Below, in pieces: positions 50,606 to 62,804 of a stretch of 64,000 nt of DNA. The notes beneath the pieces were generated by a model. That model was not told the origin of the DNA. It did no database searches and was given only the letters and a program-made list of their open reading frames with translations. Each line of letters begins with the position of its first letter. The first letter of the stretch is position 1. The position numbers were made by a program, and so were the translations under genes. The stretch comes from Daucus carota subsp. sativus (lineage: Eukaryota > Streptophyta > Magnoliopsida > Apiales > Apiaceae): positions 62,610,949-62,674,948 of the forward strand of contig NC_030383.2 of assembly GCF_001625215.2 (NCBI RefSeq), written 5' to 3'.

Positions 50606-50780
50606 TCAGCTCTGGCGACCAATTAACATCTGCACTACTATATCAGACTTCTTCTGCTTCACCACCAGACAGTAAGAAGCATCAATTTTCTCGCGTCTCG
50701 AAATGAGTAACCTGAGCTCATCATGAAAATACAGAGCCTCAGAAGGCATTGCCTTATCATACTCAGTGCAAGATCCTCCT
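50606..50780 (-). pseudogene. Orphan 3'-terminal exon, protein not recognised
   Basis: On the minus strand a good acceptor (GTTTGCAG, 50787-50780) is followed by an open frame to TGA at 50606. It reads GSCTEYDKAMPSEALYFHDE and then LRLLISRREKIDASYCLVVK, ending IGRQS. The balanced composition is unlike the AT-rich chance frames around it, so it looks like a real terminal exon. I see no upstream exons between 50790 and the S26-like gene at 51526, which is on the other strand. It is most likely a relic of a moved or deleted gene. I cannot name the protein. Confidence 0.4.
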
Positions 50781-50789
50781 GCAAACACA

Positions 50790-51480
50790 GATTAATTTGA
50801 TATTAACGGATAATAAATATCTTTAAGACTCATAAATTGTTATTGCAAGCAAAAATTGGTTGGCCCATTTTATTTATTTGTTAGGTTGAGGAAGGGCTCT
50901 GCTAGGACTCAAAATTGACACGTTCCAGTCTCACATGACATCTAAGCTTTTCGAGTTGGCAAATTTTTTGCTCTGACCATTTAATATGATAAAAATTTGC
51001 TTGACAAAAAAAATGATAATAATTTGAAAAATATTAAAGAAAACATATTTAAACAGTGATTAGAGTCATATAATTTGTGAAATTGTTTATTTCCTTATTA
51101 TCACAGCTTATTATTTCTTTTGTTAAATTTAACAAAATATAAACTTTAACAAGAAATTGAGCTATTTTATTATCCAATTCTATATGAAACCTTGCAAAAA
51201 GAATCTATATTAAAGAAAATAAATAATCATCAAGAATTCCTTCAACACTTGTTGTGAACAAATTAAAAAGTATAACATATTTTGTTCACGACTAATATTA
51301 CAATTTACAAGAATCTCAATAAATTAGTACTTGATACATCTAAAACTTATATAAATTGACATGGTTATAAAATATATAATATATATTAAAATTAAAATTG
51401 GATAAAATAATAAAATAAAATAATTTGAAAATACAATAGAACAAGAAGCACACAACAAAAGGGTTTAAGCAAAAGGGGGA
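50790..51480. other. AT-rich intergenic DNA, no gene seen
   Basis: Upstream flank of the S26-like gene; no TATA box stands out. A minus-strand open frame (51340-51939) is antisense low-complexity sequence. Confidence 0.5.
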
Positions 51481-51525
51481 TGCTGAAGAAGCTTTGGTAC
51501 AAATAACATTCTCTGCCCAATTGCA

Positions 51526-54500
51526 ATGGTTTCTCTCTCCACTTGGGTCCGTTACATAGCTAATAAGCTTGAATATTCTGTCTCTCTCAGCTGGAAGGTC
51601 TCTCTCTCTCTCTCTCCCCCCCTCTCTCTTTCTGTATTTGTTCAAATGGGGTTTCTTGATTTCTTGATATTTATGTAAAGATTGCATCTTTTTGATGAAA
51701 TTAGTGGTTTTATGCATCTGGGTATTGATGGGACTAATGGGTTTTGTTGGATTTGTGTAGAATGGTGTGATTCTTGATGTTAGGTTGCATTTGTGTAAAG
51801 GGGTCGAATTTGAGAGAGTTATGCGATTGCATTGACTTTTTTGTGTTCTTGCAGAGAAGAATTTTGTGCTCGTAATGCTAATTTGTTTGCTGTTTGTTTG
51901 TTGTGTTTGGAATTTTTTAGTTATTGCTGTGTTTGCCATTGTGTTGTCTGTAACTAAGACTGTAACTAAGTCTAATAATAACCCTGCTCTGCATGACTCT
52001 CTAAAACAGACACGGCTTAATTAAGCCCAATTGTCTCAGTGATCTCTATTACATTGCTAGTATCATCAGTTTGGCTTATGCGTTAAACTGTTTCTCGGGC
52101 GAAAGTTTTGGACTTTAGTCGGTTGTTTGATGAAAAGCTTCATAATAGTATAGGATGGAACTTCGTTGAAGTAGAAGATTCTTAAAGTAGCCTTCTCTTA
52201 AGATTCTAATACCTTAGAGTTTTGGCAGATCTTGTAATCGCGTGATATCAAGCTTAGGTGTGCTGAAATTTCTAAAGCTTGATCCCCGATATTCTCAAAT
52301 AATCTATCCTCAGATTGAATGTTGACCCAAAAGATGGAATTGTCATGGTTTTGGGCCTTGTGGCATCCTCCACAGGACTTCAAATTAGCGATATGGTTAC
52401 GTGGCCTAGAAAAGCCATAAGGTTTTGGCTAAAATATGTTACAAAGTTAATATTAACTTACTCAGATAGGTGTCTGTTTCCTACTCTATAGAATTCAACT
52501 TATATATCATATTTAACTTATAAGTTAAAGCTTGACAAACAGACAAAAATACTGTTAATTCTTATAGTTCCCATCAAAGAGACCCACTAGTATGCTCAGC
52601 ACAAAATGATATGGTATGTGTAGTCTTTTACGCTACTAACCCTGTCCATGTTGTCTCTTTGTTGTGAGTTTTAATTCGCAAACAGAAAGAAAGTAAGTCT
52701 TTAATATGAAGTTTTGATTTGATGATCATAGTTGACTGATATCCACTGACTTGTGTCTATTATGATCTTAAACAATGGCACTTACTATTGTCTTGCTAGC
52801 TATTTGATTTTACAACAGATATGGTTTGGCGTATATGGATATGCCATGGTTTTATTAATTGCAAATTTCAAAATGTGCTTTGCGAGTTGTGCGCTTTTTG
52901 TGAGTATGTTGTTTGTAAAACTGAGCACAACCATTACCAAGTACTTGCAAGGTGTCAGTTACTTAAATTAAGGTGGATATTGACATATAGACATTTAACA
53001 GCCGTTCCCCTCGTAGACTTGGATTGCTAATCTTTATATGCCTGTAGCCAGTGTACTGTTGGAGAACAAGTATTAGTGAATGTAGGATTCTACTTATATT
53101 TATATCATGGTGAATGATTTCCACAACACAGGGGTATCAAGGAGGACATATAACAAATACTGAAGTTGGTGATGCCGTATGGAAAAACTTCTTCCAAGGA
53201 AAGTTGACTTATTTGCATTGGAACAAAGGTCTAGAGATGGCCCCCACTATAGCAGAGGAAGGCGGAACTCTTCTTGTACGGAAACTGCCCACACCCAATC
53301 CAACGTAAGTTCTTATGAAAGTAAAAGTTACTCGTATCTGTTTACTTGTCTGCATTAGTTTCTCCTGCTTGGCGTTGAGGTCCAACTTATGCAATTAGAT
53401 TCCATTTTGATGTTTGGATCAAGGTTTTATGGAGGTTATCTAGTTGAACATATTATTTACAATTGATGAAAGATGTGGTTATTTATGTTGTGGTTTCATC
53501 TATATATCATCATTTAAGTATGTTATGATCGATGCCAGGTTATTGTCAACCAAAGACTTGAGAATTCTATGGGCCTATTTGTTTTATCTTATACAAGTAG
53601 TATATTACTTAAAACAAGTTCAAAAGTATTTTAATGGACAGTTTTTTTAAAATGTTAATGAAATTTAGGAGTTAGTTATAAGTTGAATTTCAAGAAGTAG
53701 GAAATAAGTACTTATGTTAATTAGTTAGTTACAAAAAATTCGTACTCTAACTTGACAACAATTATTCTTGCACTTTTTAATCGTATCCCCCTCCTTTCCT
53801 TTTTAAGCTTCTTTCATTGAAGTGCCCACTTATTATGATCTTACCAAATATAATTCAGAAGACTATCTTGAAAGATAACATATATTTTTTAGAACAGGTC
53901 AGAATTGGAAATTAAGTCATAGTAATGATGATAATGATAAAAGACAAATTAAAAGGATTTTTTTATCTAAAGAAATTGTAAGAACAGAAAGAGTAATAAA
54001 TTATCCAGACTGATGATAACTTATAAGTTGAAAAGTTGTCCTACTGCTGCTTCTAAGTGATGAAATAACTCAAGTAAAAAGTAAGTTTTCTGAAGGTAAG
54101 CCAAATGACCCCAAGTGCAGGTTACCATCTATGCTTCATATTTTGCAAATGCAATCTAATGATTGAGCGCTTGGGAGTCTATCCCAAACTCTGTTATTAT
54201 CAGTATGAATCCTTGGGATCAAAGCCAATAATTACAGGATGGATAACTAATTATCTGTGTGTGATGTCTTGCATGAATATACTATCAGTACCTGCTATAA
54301 GGTTAGTTTAAGGAAAATCCAAGCTCACCAACAAATTTTCCTAGAAGTTTTTATTACTCCCTCCGATTCTTTTTACTTTTCTTGTTTGATATGCCGAGAT
54401 TCTTCATAACATGAGACAAATTACTAATTTACGTCTAATCTATAAGACTGAATATAATCGTGAGTGATTTTGTTTGATTCGTATTCATAAGTACTTTAAT

Positions 54501-56355
54501 ACGGTGATGTTTTCATATTTAATACTAATACGAAATTAAAGATATTAACGATTAAAAGTGTGTGTTGGCAAACGTGATAAAGACAAAGAGGAAAAGTATT
54601 AAGAGACGGAGGGAGTAATGTGTTCCGACTTGATAGTATATTACTTCTAAGTGAATGTTTGTGCAATATGTAATTACATGTAAGAAAGTTTGTGTTCTTT
54701 TACCTTACTAAATTAAAAAAGTGTCTTCAGTTTTACTTTTAACAAGGACTTAACCCCGGTTCATCCCCTTTTTGTAGCATTGTATAGAATATTTGTTATA
54801 CAGTCAATTTAATCACCTTTCTGTTGTTGGTATTGATCTGGTCATTTGTGCACTTGTACCTCTCTACCTTTAGCTCTGCTGACTGTATGTTTCTGACAGG
54901 CAAGTTTTCGTAGGAGATGTTGTAGTTATGAAGGACCCTGAAAAGTCAGAGAATCATCTGGTTCGAAGACTGGCTGCCGTTGAAGGTTATGAAATGGTGT
55001 CAAAAGATGAAAAGGAGGAGCCTTTTGTTTTAGAAAAGGATCAGTGCTGGGTGTTGGCCGACAATGAAAATTTAAAGCCCAAGGTATATGCTACTTTTAC
55101 ATGAAAGATCTGAGTGACAGTGTAGGAAGAAATTCAGTTTTTTTTTTTTTTTTTAAAAAAATATTCATAAAATGGAGTTCCATTTTTTGTTTCCGTTTAA
55201 TTTAATATTTTTCATACGTTAGCATGTTCGGGTTTGAAACTGTAAAGTAGTACATGGGTGCTGCTTCCTTAATGCAGTCATGTTGTCTATGCACTCAAAT
55301 ATATGATATGAGAAACAAGATTCTATGATTACTCATAGCTATATAGGGAATTTCCAATAATACCCATAAACCAGTTGATGTGAGCACATATTTTTTTCTT
55401 AAGATGCTGTGCATGCAAAGTAGATATGATAAATGCCATGATCATAAGTTTGAGGGTAGGAGTGCATGTGGGAGAGAAAGAGTGATAGTTATGGTCTTAT
55501 GGAAGTAACATGGATCCCTAATCAACAAAACAATTTTAAGTGGATGCTAACTTTAGTGGCAATGAAGTACCTGAGATTCCCCCCTCCAACTCTAATTTCA
55601 ATGAAGGAAGACTAGAATAATTTTTTTTTTTTTTAATATCTTGAGCCATTTCCCGAAGATTGCTGAATAGCGGGAAGCAGTGGATCTGCTAAAAAGGATG
55701 GTTTGAGTTGCTCACGCGAGGATTCCACCGATTTGTATTAAATGTTGCTGTAATAGGATTTTGCAGAGAGTTGACTGTAGGCTTAGAGTTTCATATGTTA
55801 ATACATAATGTTGCTGATGCAAAATCGAATAACGTAAAAGTATAATTTGACTAATAAAGTAGTGGAACTTAAGGTGCAATTCGGTAACCTATCTCCACAA
55901 ACTCCTGTCTAAAATACCAAGTTGTTGATGTAACCTAATTCCAAGTATCATATTCATATTGGATTGAAGCAATCACTTTTCAGTATTCCTAACTTCAAGT
56001 TGTTTCCAAATTAGAATGACAATATAAGGTGGCATGTGGTTGGCATCTATATATTTCTGCACTCACTTTTTTGCAACTGCAGGAGGCCAAAGACAGCCGA
56101 ATATTTGGGCCTGTTCCAATGACTGACATAGTCGGCAGAGTCATATACTGCCTGAGAACAGCCGTTGATCATGGTCCTATTCAGAATAGGTGATCTATTT
56201 AAAATTAAAATTTTCATGTATGAACATTGTCATATAAACCTTATAGTTGTTGATGGTTGCCTACTATTTGCAGTAATTTTGGAATGAGGAGAGATTCACC
56301 AGTATTGGAAGTTGAATTGGATGTCAATGAGATGGCTAAAAATCACAAAGCATAG
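51526..56355 (+). CDS. S24/S26 signal-peptidase-like protein lacking catalytic residues
   Basis: Five exons, 51526-51597, 53132-53304, 54900-55083, 56083-56189 and 56274-56355, all GT-AG, join in phase to 205 residues. The fold signature is that of S26 peptidases (mitochondrial IMP and type I signal peptidases): a box B-like GLEMAPT at 57-63, a VFVGDVVVMKDP strand (84-95), a box D-like LVRRLAAVEG (102-111), and a box E-like DSRIFGPVPMTDIVGRVIY (147-165). However, the nucleophilic Ser of GxSMxPT is Glu59 and the general-base Lys of the KR pair is Arg104, so the protein should be inactive as a protease. The first 24 residues (MVSLSTWVRYIANKLEYSVS...) form an amphipathic N-terminal helix. It belongs to the plant family of AT1G06200/AT2G31140 as I recall it. 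Function unknown. Confidence 0.9.
51598..51626. repeat. CT microsatellite at the 5' end of intron 1
   Basis: A (TC)n tract followed by a short C run begins directly at the donor site of exon 1 of the S26-like gene. Length polymorphism is likely. Confidence 0.8.
54357..54615. mobile_element. Stowaway-like MITE in intron 2 of the S26-like gene
   Basis: Ends CTCCCTCCGATTCTTTTTAC (left) and a right end AAGAGACGGAGGGAG, flanked by TA. 259 bp, non-coding, about 285 bp upstream of exon 3. Shares its interior with the fragment at 41657-41790. Confidence 0.83.
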
Positions 56356-56399
56356 ACTAAACTCGTTAAGAGAAAGCTATGACCTTACATTGCATGTAT

Positions 56400-57342
56400 T
56401 TCTTTTTCCTTTTTATGCCCGTTTTAGTCATTAGACCTTTTCTTTACGCCTCAAGAAAATAATGTGGAATAAAGGTTTGTAATGATATTCTATTGCTGAA
56501 CAGCTGATATATCTTTTATTCCTTGACCAGCTGTTACAAGTGGATTTGTAATGTTGGCTGTTGTTATCACTTGCTTTACGGACTTGATATGTTTTGAAAT
56601 TGGTATTGACATTTTTGGTGTTGTTATTTCTACTGCTGCATTGACGGTATAGATCCGGGTAGCTTTGTTTTAAATTTTCGTGCGTTCAGAAGTGAACACG
56701 GGGAGCATCAGATAAGTTGACCGGAATTCAGATGGATATATTGATAACCAAAGAGGCTTTGTTGCTGATGTTAGTATTGGTTTTAGAATGTTGATGGCTT
56801 ATTAGCTCTTCTTGGTTAGCCTTCCATATTTATGCAGGGTGTTCTCAGTTATAAGGTTGAAGTTTCTTAAATGTTACAGCATTGCAATTGTTTGAAAGGT
56901 GACAAATTGTATGCTTTGAAGTAATACTATTGGTATTGAGAAAAGTATTGCTCAGTACAGTTAAACTCTTTTCAAACAAATATTGGTATTAAAGGAAAGT
57001 ATTATTTTATCGAGTTTATTAAATTATGAAAGATGCAAATAAACAGTCTTTATTATATTTTGAAAAAGAGGTATTATTTTAATAATAATCATTAGTTTAT
57101 CTGAGCTATAAATCTTTATTGATAAATGGATATACTCGAAAAATATGCATCTCATATACTTATCGAAAATTTAATTATTAGAAAATAATCATTTTTTCTT
57201 CAACAAAAAAATAATTAATTTTGATTTGAAGGCCAAATAATGTGTACAAAAATTAAATTCTAACTAATATTTAACTATTGTTTCAAAAAAAAACTAATAT
57301 TTAACTATACTCTCACATTTAAAGAGACTCTCGATATAAATA
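56400..57342. promoter_or_regulatory. Intergenic region and TATA box of the RHON1 gene
   Basis: Between the S26-like and RHON1 genes no other gene is seen. A TATA box TATAAATA lies at 57335-57342, about 140 bp before the RHON1 ATG. Confidence 0.5.
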
Positions 57343-57479
57343 ACCAGAACACGTAGCACTTCGTTTACCACTGAAACACAAAACCCCACACGACGTCGTC
57401 TTAAACCATTTTCATTCCAAAAAACCCTCCATCACTGCGAAACATTTCTTGAGATTTCAAACAATCTGCAGAAAGGGTC

Positions 57480-59775
57480 ATGTCTATTGCGCATCCTCTT
57501 CATCTTAATGGTACACCCATCTTTTTATTTCATCAAATTGTGTTTATTTTCATGTATATAATAATATTTACATTTCTTTCTATTAGTTATGCGCGTGTTT
57601 GTGAATCCAATTTGTTATGTATATATGTATGTATATGTTTATTCCTTGTTATATATACCTGATTTTAGATTCTGGGTTGTGTTGAAGTTGTTTTGGAGCT
57701 GAAGTTTGAGCTCTTTGTGTTGCACACCACCTGTTTGATGGGGTTCCTCTGTGAAGGATTATATGTAATGTGGCAAAATTAGTTGAGGGCATGGTTTATT
57801 TCACCTGTTATGTTTCGTGTTGAATTATGAGTATGATTTGATGGTCAGAGACACAAAGGGCTGTGTAATTTTATCATTTAATCTTATAGAGTACTAGTTA
57901 GTCATTGAGTGTTAAATGTGATATTTGGAATTGTTTAGATTTAGGGGTTTCTTGTTTTGAGTAGGAGCTGTCAATTTGTTGGTATTCACATTATCGATTT
58001 CTTTAGTTAAATGAATGTTGTGATAATTTTGTTCGTTGGGTTATTACTATGAATTGCTGTGCGAGTACCAGTTTTCTTCTTGAAGGATGGGTGGGAGCAT
58101 GTTTTGGAACTAACATTACGCAATTGCTTATATTAACTTCCTTTCCGCATTTGTGTCGTTTCCTTGCACTCTTTAAAGTTTAAACCAAATTACTGCTACT
58201 CTAAATAACATGTTCGGGAGAATGGTAGTGAAATTTAAAATACATATGGATGATTTTTATTGATAAGAGGTACTTGTTAGAAACTGGGAAAAGTAAAATG
58301 TGTTGCTACAGCAATATGTAATTATTGTAATCTTTTACCTGCTATAGACAAATTATGATATGTGACAGTTATGAATTATAGTGCTTTCATTTACCTTTGG
58401 AGTTATTAATGGTCATGTCAATCAACCCTTCCTCTTTTAAGCTGTAGAAGTGTCTTTTAAGGTTATAATATAATGTTATGGTCTCAGTGCTTGAGCTTGA
58501 ATTACACTTTGATCTCCTAATATTATGCACGTTTAATCATCATGTTTCACTATTTCAAGTTTTAAGAAGTTCTCTGGTTATTGAATACTATAATCTAGAG
58601 TGCTAGATATGGTCTTCTTCATTGTTGTATTTTCCTATGTTATGGTTCATCTGATGGCAATTCTCCTATATTTAGGACTTACTGCAGGAGCAGTCAATAT
58701 ATCACCTTGTTCATCTCGAAGTGATGGTAAAAGGACATCACAGATTAAAATTCAATCTCTGAACTGTACTTCAAGGAGCATGTCTTGTGTTTGTAATGCA
58801 AGTTCTGGTAGTTACAGGAGAAACCCCGACTTTCCAAAGCAAAACAAGCAGGGATTTTCTCGCAGTAGAAACAAGCAATTTGAAGATAGAGATGGCTCTG
58901 ACAATCTTGAAGATTCTGAAATATTCCCTTCCAAGAATGGGGCACTGCATTCTATGTCTGGTAACCCAAAATACCAAGCTACAGCAGCTCCAGGCCCCAA
59001 GGAGAAAGAGATTGTAGAGTTATTTAGAAAAGTGCAGGCCCAACTCCGAGAAAGAGCTGCAATCAAGGAAGAGAAGAAGATTGAAGAACCACAAGTACAA
59101 GCTAAAAAGAATGAAACAGTTGATTCTCTCCTCAAGCTCTTAAGGAAACACTCAGTTCAGCAGGGGAAGCGAACTAATAATAGCTCTGTTAGTAGTAGTA
59201 GGGATTTCATACTGGACCAGCCTGAACTTAATGGTTCATTTACAACAGGGAAAAGCTCCAGTTTCTTCAGACCAAATAACGATGAGAAAAGCAAGTTCCA
59301 AGAAAGTGAACCCTCGTCTGTTGGCAGGCCCATGTCAAGTTTTCGACGAAGATCTCCAGTCCCTCAATTTAAGAAACAACCCACTTATGTGGAGGAAGAT
59401 ACTGTGAGTTCTATCACACATACAAATCAAGAGGAGAAACAAAAGGACACTTCTTACCTTGAGCATGAAGTTGAGCATAAGCCTATACTTAAATTAAAGG
59501 TTGACCCTGTTGGCCATGATGATTCTCGAGTGGAATCTGATTCTGCTTTTCCTGAAGGAGACCTGTTTGGTGAGATGTCTGATGGTGAAATGACAGAAAC
59601 TGATGAAAGCAATAGCGATGAGGATGCAGATGAGCAGATTTTGAGCAAGGACATAGACTTGAGCGGAATGAAGCTAGTCGAGTTGAGGGCTTTAGCTAAA
59701 TCTCGTGGCATGAAAGGTTTTTCAAAACTGAAGAAACAGGACCTCATTCAGCTTTTAGCTGAAGATTCCGTATGA
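57480..59775 (+). CDS. RHON1: RHON1-type plastid Rho-N domain RNA-binding protein
   Basis: Two exons, 57480-57510 and 58676-59775, separated by a 1.2-kb GT-AG intron, join in phase to 376 residues. The C-terminal 39 residues hold a Rho-N (rho termination factor N-terminal) domain: LSGMKLVELRALAKSRGMKG followed by FSKLKKQDLIQLLAE. RHON1 of Arabidopsis (about 400 residues) is a chloroplast RNA-binding partner of RNase E and acts in plastid rRNA and rbcL transcript processing and termination. The N-terminus is Ser-rich and poor in acidic residues, consistent with a transit peptide. The middle is charged, with a helical stretch (KEKEIVELFRKVQAQLRERA) and an acidic Ser/Asp tail just before the Rho-N domain. 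The exon 2 frame is open upstream of the acceptor, but the first-exon ATG gives the better N-terminus. Confidence 0.9.
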
Positions 59776-59799
59776 TCACCTCTATACTTGCAGTAAACA

Positions 59800-60880
59800 C
59801 ATTAATTTGCTAGGCCATTTTGAATTATGATATATTTCATTTAGAGGAACTGTCTTTGTGATGTAGACTTTTGCTATTAGTAAGATCTTTCTTTTTATCA
59901 AGGTGCCATCTTCTGTGATTGGTTGTGGACAAGACATGATAAATTGATAATCTATGATTTAAGTTGATCCACTATTGAAGGCAATAGTGGATGTGCTTGC
60001 TTTTACTTGTTTTTTCTAAAGCTACCATGTCAAAACCAATATTAAGCTTACAAGTCCATTGTATCATAGTTTCCTTCCCTTATTCTGGAAATGAGTTTTC
60101 CTGTGATTAGTGAACTACTATTTCCCTCTGTTTTTTTTTTAAAAAATTCAAGAGATAAAGGCTACTTGGTTATGCTTTAATTTCATGTAATAGGTTCAGA
60201 AACATGCATCACATCATTGGTCAAGTCACAAGTGGACCATATTTAAATTGTGCAAGTTGAGAGTAGGAATTACTTCTGTCATAAATGTGCAGGCAAATTA
60301 CCTAAGATATCTTTCATCTAATTAAAATAAAACATAAAAAGGTGACCAAAATTACTTAGAATATTTAATAACATTCTATTAAAATTTATATGTATTTCAA
60401 AAAATGCTGTTAAAAGAGGAAACTTTGAGTTTTTTCCTCACAAAATGAGAACTCATCATTTTAGCAAAAATAAAATCAAACTAGAATATGATGAGATAAT
60501 CTAGTAATAAAAATTATTTATGACATTATAAATACTTTTTGAATAAATACTTAATATTAAACTCGTTTATTCCAAAATATATTTTCAAATATAAAATTAC
60601 TAACAAGCATACACAGCCTAGAGTCCAAACCATCTAATCACCAATCATAACTCAATCCACCATGCATATCATTTTGTTCTATTAAATACAACTCCTACAA
60701 AAAAGAAATATTAAAAGCTCCTGGACTTTACTCTTTCTAATCATAGATAAATTTGATTCCTTAACACCACCTTTTCATCTCTCTTTTAATATTCTTAATC
60801 AAATCATTACTATAATCTTATTACACAAACAAACCCAACAAATCTGCAACTACAAGGCCCCACCAGTTTCCCTTTTCAAT
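59800..60880. other. RHON1 3' flank and intergenic DNA
   Basis: No gene supported. A perfect hairpin (11-bp stem ATCCACTATTG/CAATAGTGGAT, loop AAGG) lies at 59967-59992, about 190 bp beyond the RHON1 stop. The rest is AT-rich. Confidence 0.5.
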
Positions 60881-62799
60881 TTCTTGATTTTTATTAATAT
60901 TTATTTTGTCTCAAAATGAAACACTCAAGAGAGGGTTGGCAAGAAATATATTTTGAGAAGAACAGCACAACTGGGTCTTGAAAATTTACAATTTTTCATG
61001 GAATTCTGGGTGAAAGCTCCTATCTTTAATGGGTTCTTCAAGATCTGCTGAAAGATTCAATCTTTAGCTCAAGTTGCAACATTTGAGGTTCATATGATTC
61101 AGCTTTCTTTTTTATTTTTGTAGTTTGATATGATTTTTCCGGGTTTGTTGTGATTGTATGTACTAATTTGATGGGTATAATTGTTTTCTGGGTGTCTTAT
61201 CTGGATTTTATGGCGGTCATTTGCTATATATTTGTGTTAATTTTCATGTTAACAAGGAACTGATAAATACCCAATTAGACCTTGTTACAATACCCAAATG
61301 TTGATCAAGGTTATGATAAGAACTTGTAGTTTATCCACCCCTGACAGCTAACATTTCGACCCTTTAGGGAAAAAGAAAGTTTCACAATTCTTGACTTGAT
61401 TAATTTAATGTTTTCGAGGTGGGGTTGGTTGAGTTTATTCTTGAGGTTCTCTCGATGTTGAATTACTGTATGTCTTTCTACTCATCTATAGTTCTGATAC
61501 TGCATAGCCTTGTATGGAATCAAATGAACTAGTACTGGTGATGATGATCATGTCAAGATTTTCAAGGCTTGTAGTTTGTATTTGGCTATTTGCTACATAA
61601 ATTACTATACGAAAGCTCCAGCTTTGTTTCTAATGTCTCTTTTGTTTCTATTGAAGTAACTATACGTGCACACACTACTCTAAAAGATGGATTGAAGTTA
61701 ATGTTTGTGGGAGACAATATTTAATATATGCATCTGTTTGTATATGTATATGCGTTTTGGGAGTGTATATGTTTGTTAAATGTACTGTTACTTGTAACTA
61801 AATTTCACTTTAAGTAGTTCATAATTTCATTATATCGTATCTAAACATCCTTGCTATCATATCAATTTGTTTTCCAATCATTGATATGGCTGAAGTTGTA
61901 AAAGAAAATATAGATAGAAAGAAATGAATTTGAACTAATTTATGAATAGGTACATAAAAGCTATATATACTCCTTCCTCGATTTAGTTCTTTAGGTTTTT
62001 AGTGAGGTTCATTGCTTTAAGTCTTGAAATCAATATTGCTCATTCCTTTCTTCCACTGATTTCTTCAAATTCTTATCAATTCTTATCATATCTTTCATAG
62101 TTTGCACTTTCACTTCTACTTCCTTATCTTACGCAACTTATTTTCTTCATCAATTTTCATTTCATTCTCGCATCATGCCATTGCTTTCAACTGAACACAA
62201 CCTTAAGATATGTTTTCATTTATCCAGATGTTAGACTGCTAGTAGTGATTGCCAGTGTTTTCATGTATATATGTCAGAATTGTAAGTTTATTTGTTATAT
62301 GGTCTTTTTTATATATTTAGCTAGATTAAAAGTATATCTAATCATTGATATTTATTATGGTTCCTAGCTACTCAAAAGATATGTTATAAATTCAAGTTCC
62401 ATATTGAGTATACATAGCCCTAAATAATAAATACAACAAGATCTTGACTTTGATTATAAGTTGTGTACCCTGCAGAGAACTTCAAACTCATTGTAAATAT
62501 ACAATGATTGTTTAATTGCTTTATACAATTTCTGGTATCTGTCTGGCTATTCCTTATAGGTCATATGATGCATATTATTAGAATCAAGAATTTGATTGTA
62601 CTATTAAACTTGAAAATGTCCCTCTTTATAAATAGGCAAATTAAAGGCTGCTCTTGTGATTACAGAGATGTTTGTACCTTAATCCGTTATTTATGTTGCT
62701 GAGAAATAAAACTACTTAAGCCAAGAATCTGATACTTGTTTCAGATTTTTTTTCCCCTCTGGCTTGTTCTGAGTCATATGCTCTGTTATATATTATCAG
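60881..62799 (+). other. Probable 5' UTR exon and intron of the PUB4-type gene
   Basis: A candidate first non-coding exon ends at 61087 (TTTGAG|GTTCAT). The intron would run to 62799, where TTATCAG precedes the exon holding the ATG. No coding frame was found inside. The start of transcription is not visible. Confidence 0.4.
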
Positions 62800-62804
62800 G
62801 TCAG

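Noticed and set aside
51340-51939. Minus-strand open frame of 199 codons
   Set aside because: It runs antisense over the first exon of the S26-like gene and its CT microsatellite (giving a RERERE-type run). It is low-complexity, with no domain and no splice context.
52198-52383. Minus-strand 61-codon frame in intron 1 of the S26-like gene
   Set aside because: Its composition is somewhat protein-like, but no family was recognised and it lacks any supporting exon structure.
58745-59747. Several antisense and shifted frames over the RHON1 exon
   Set aside because: They are shadows of a well-supported coding exon with a Rho-N domain.
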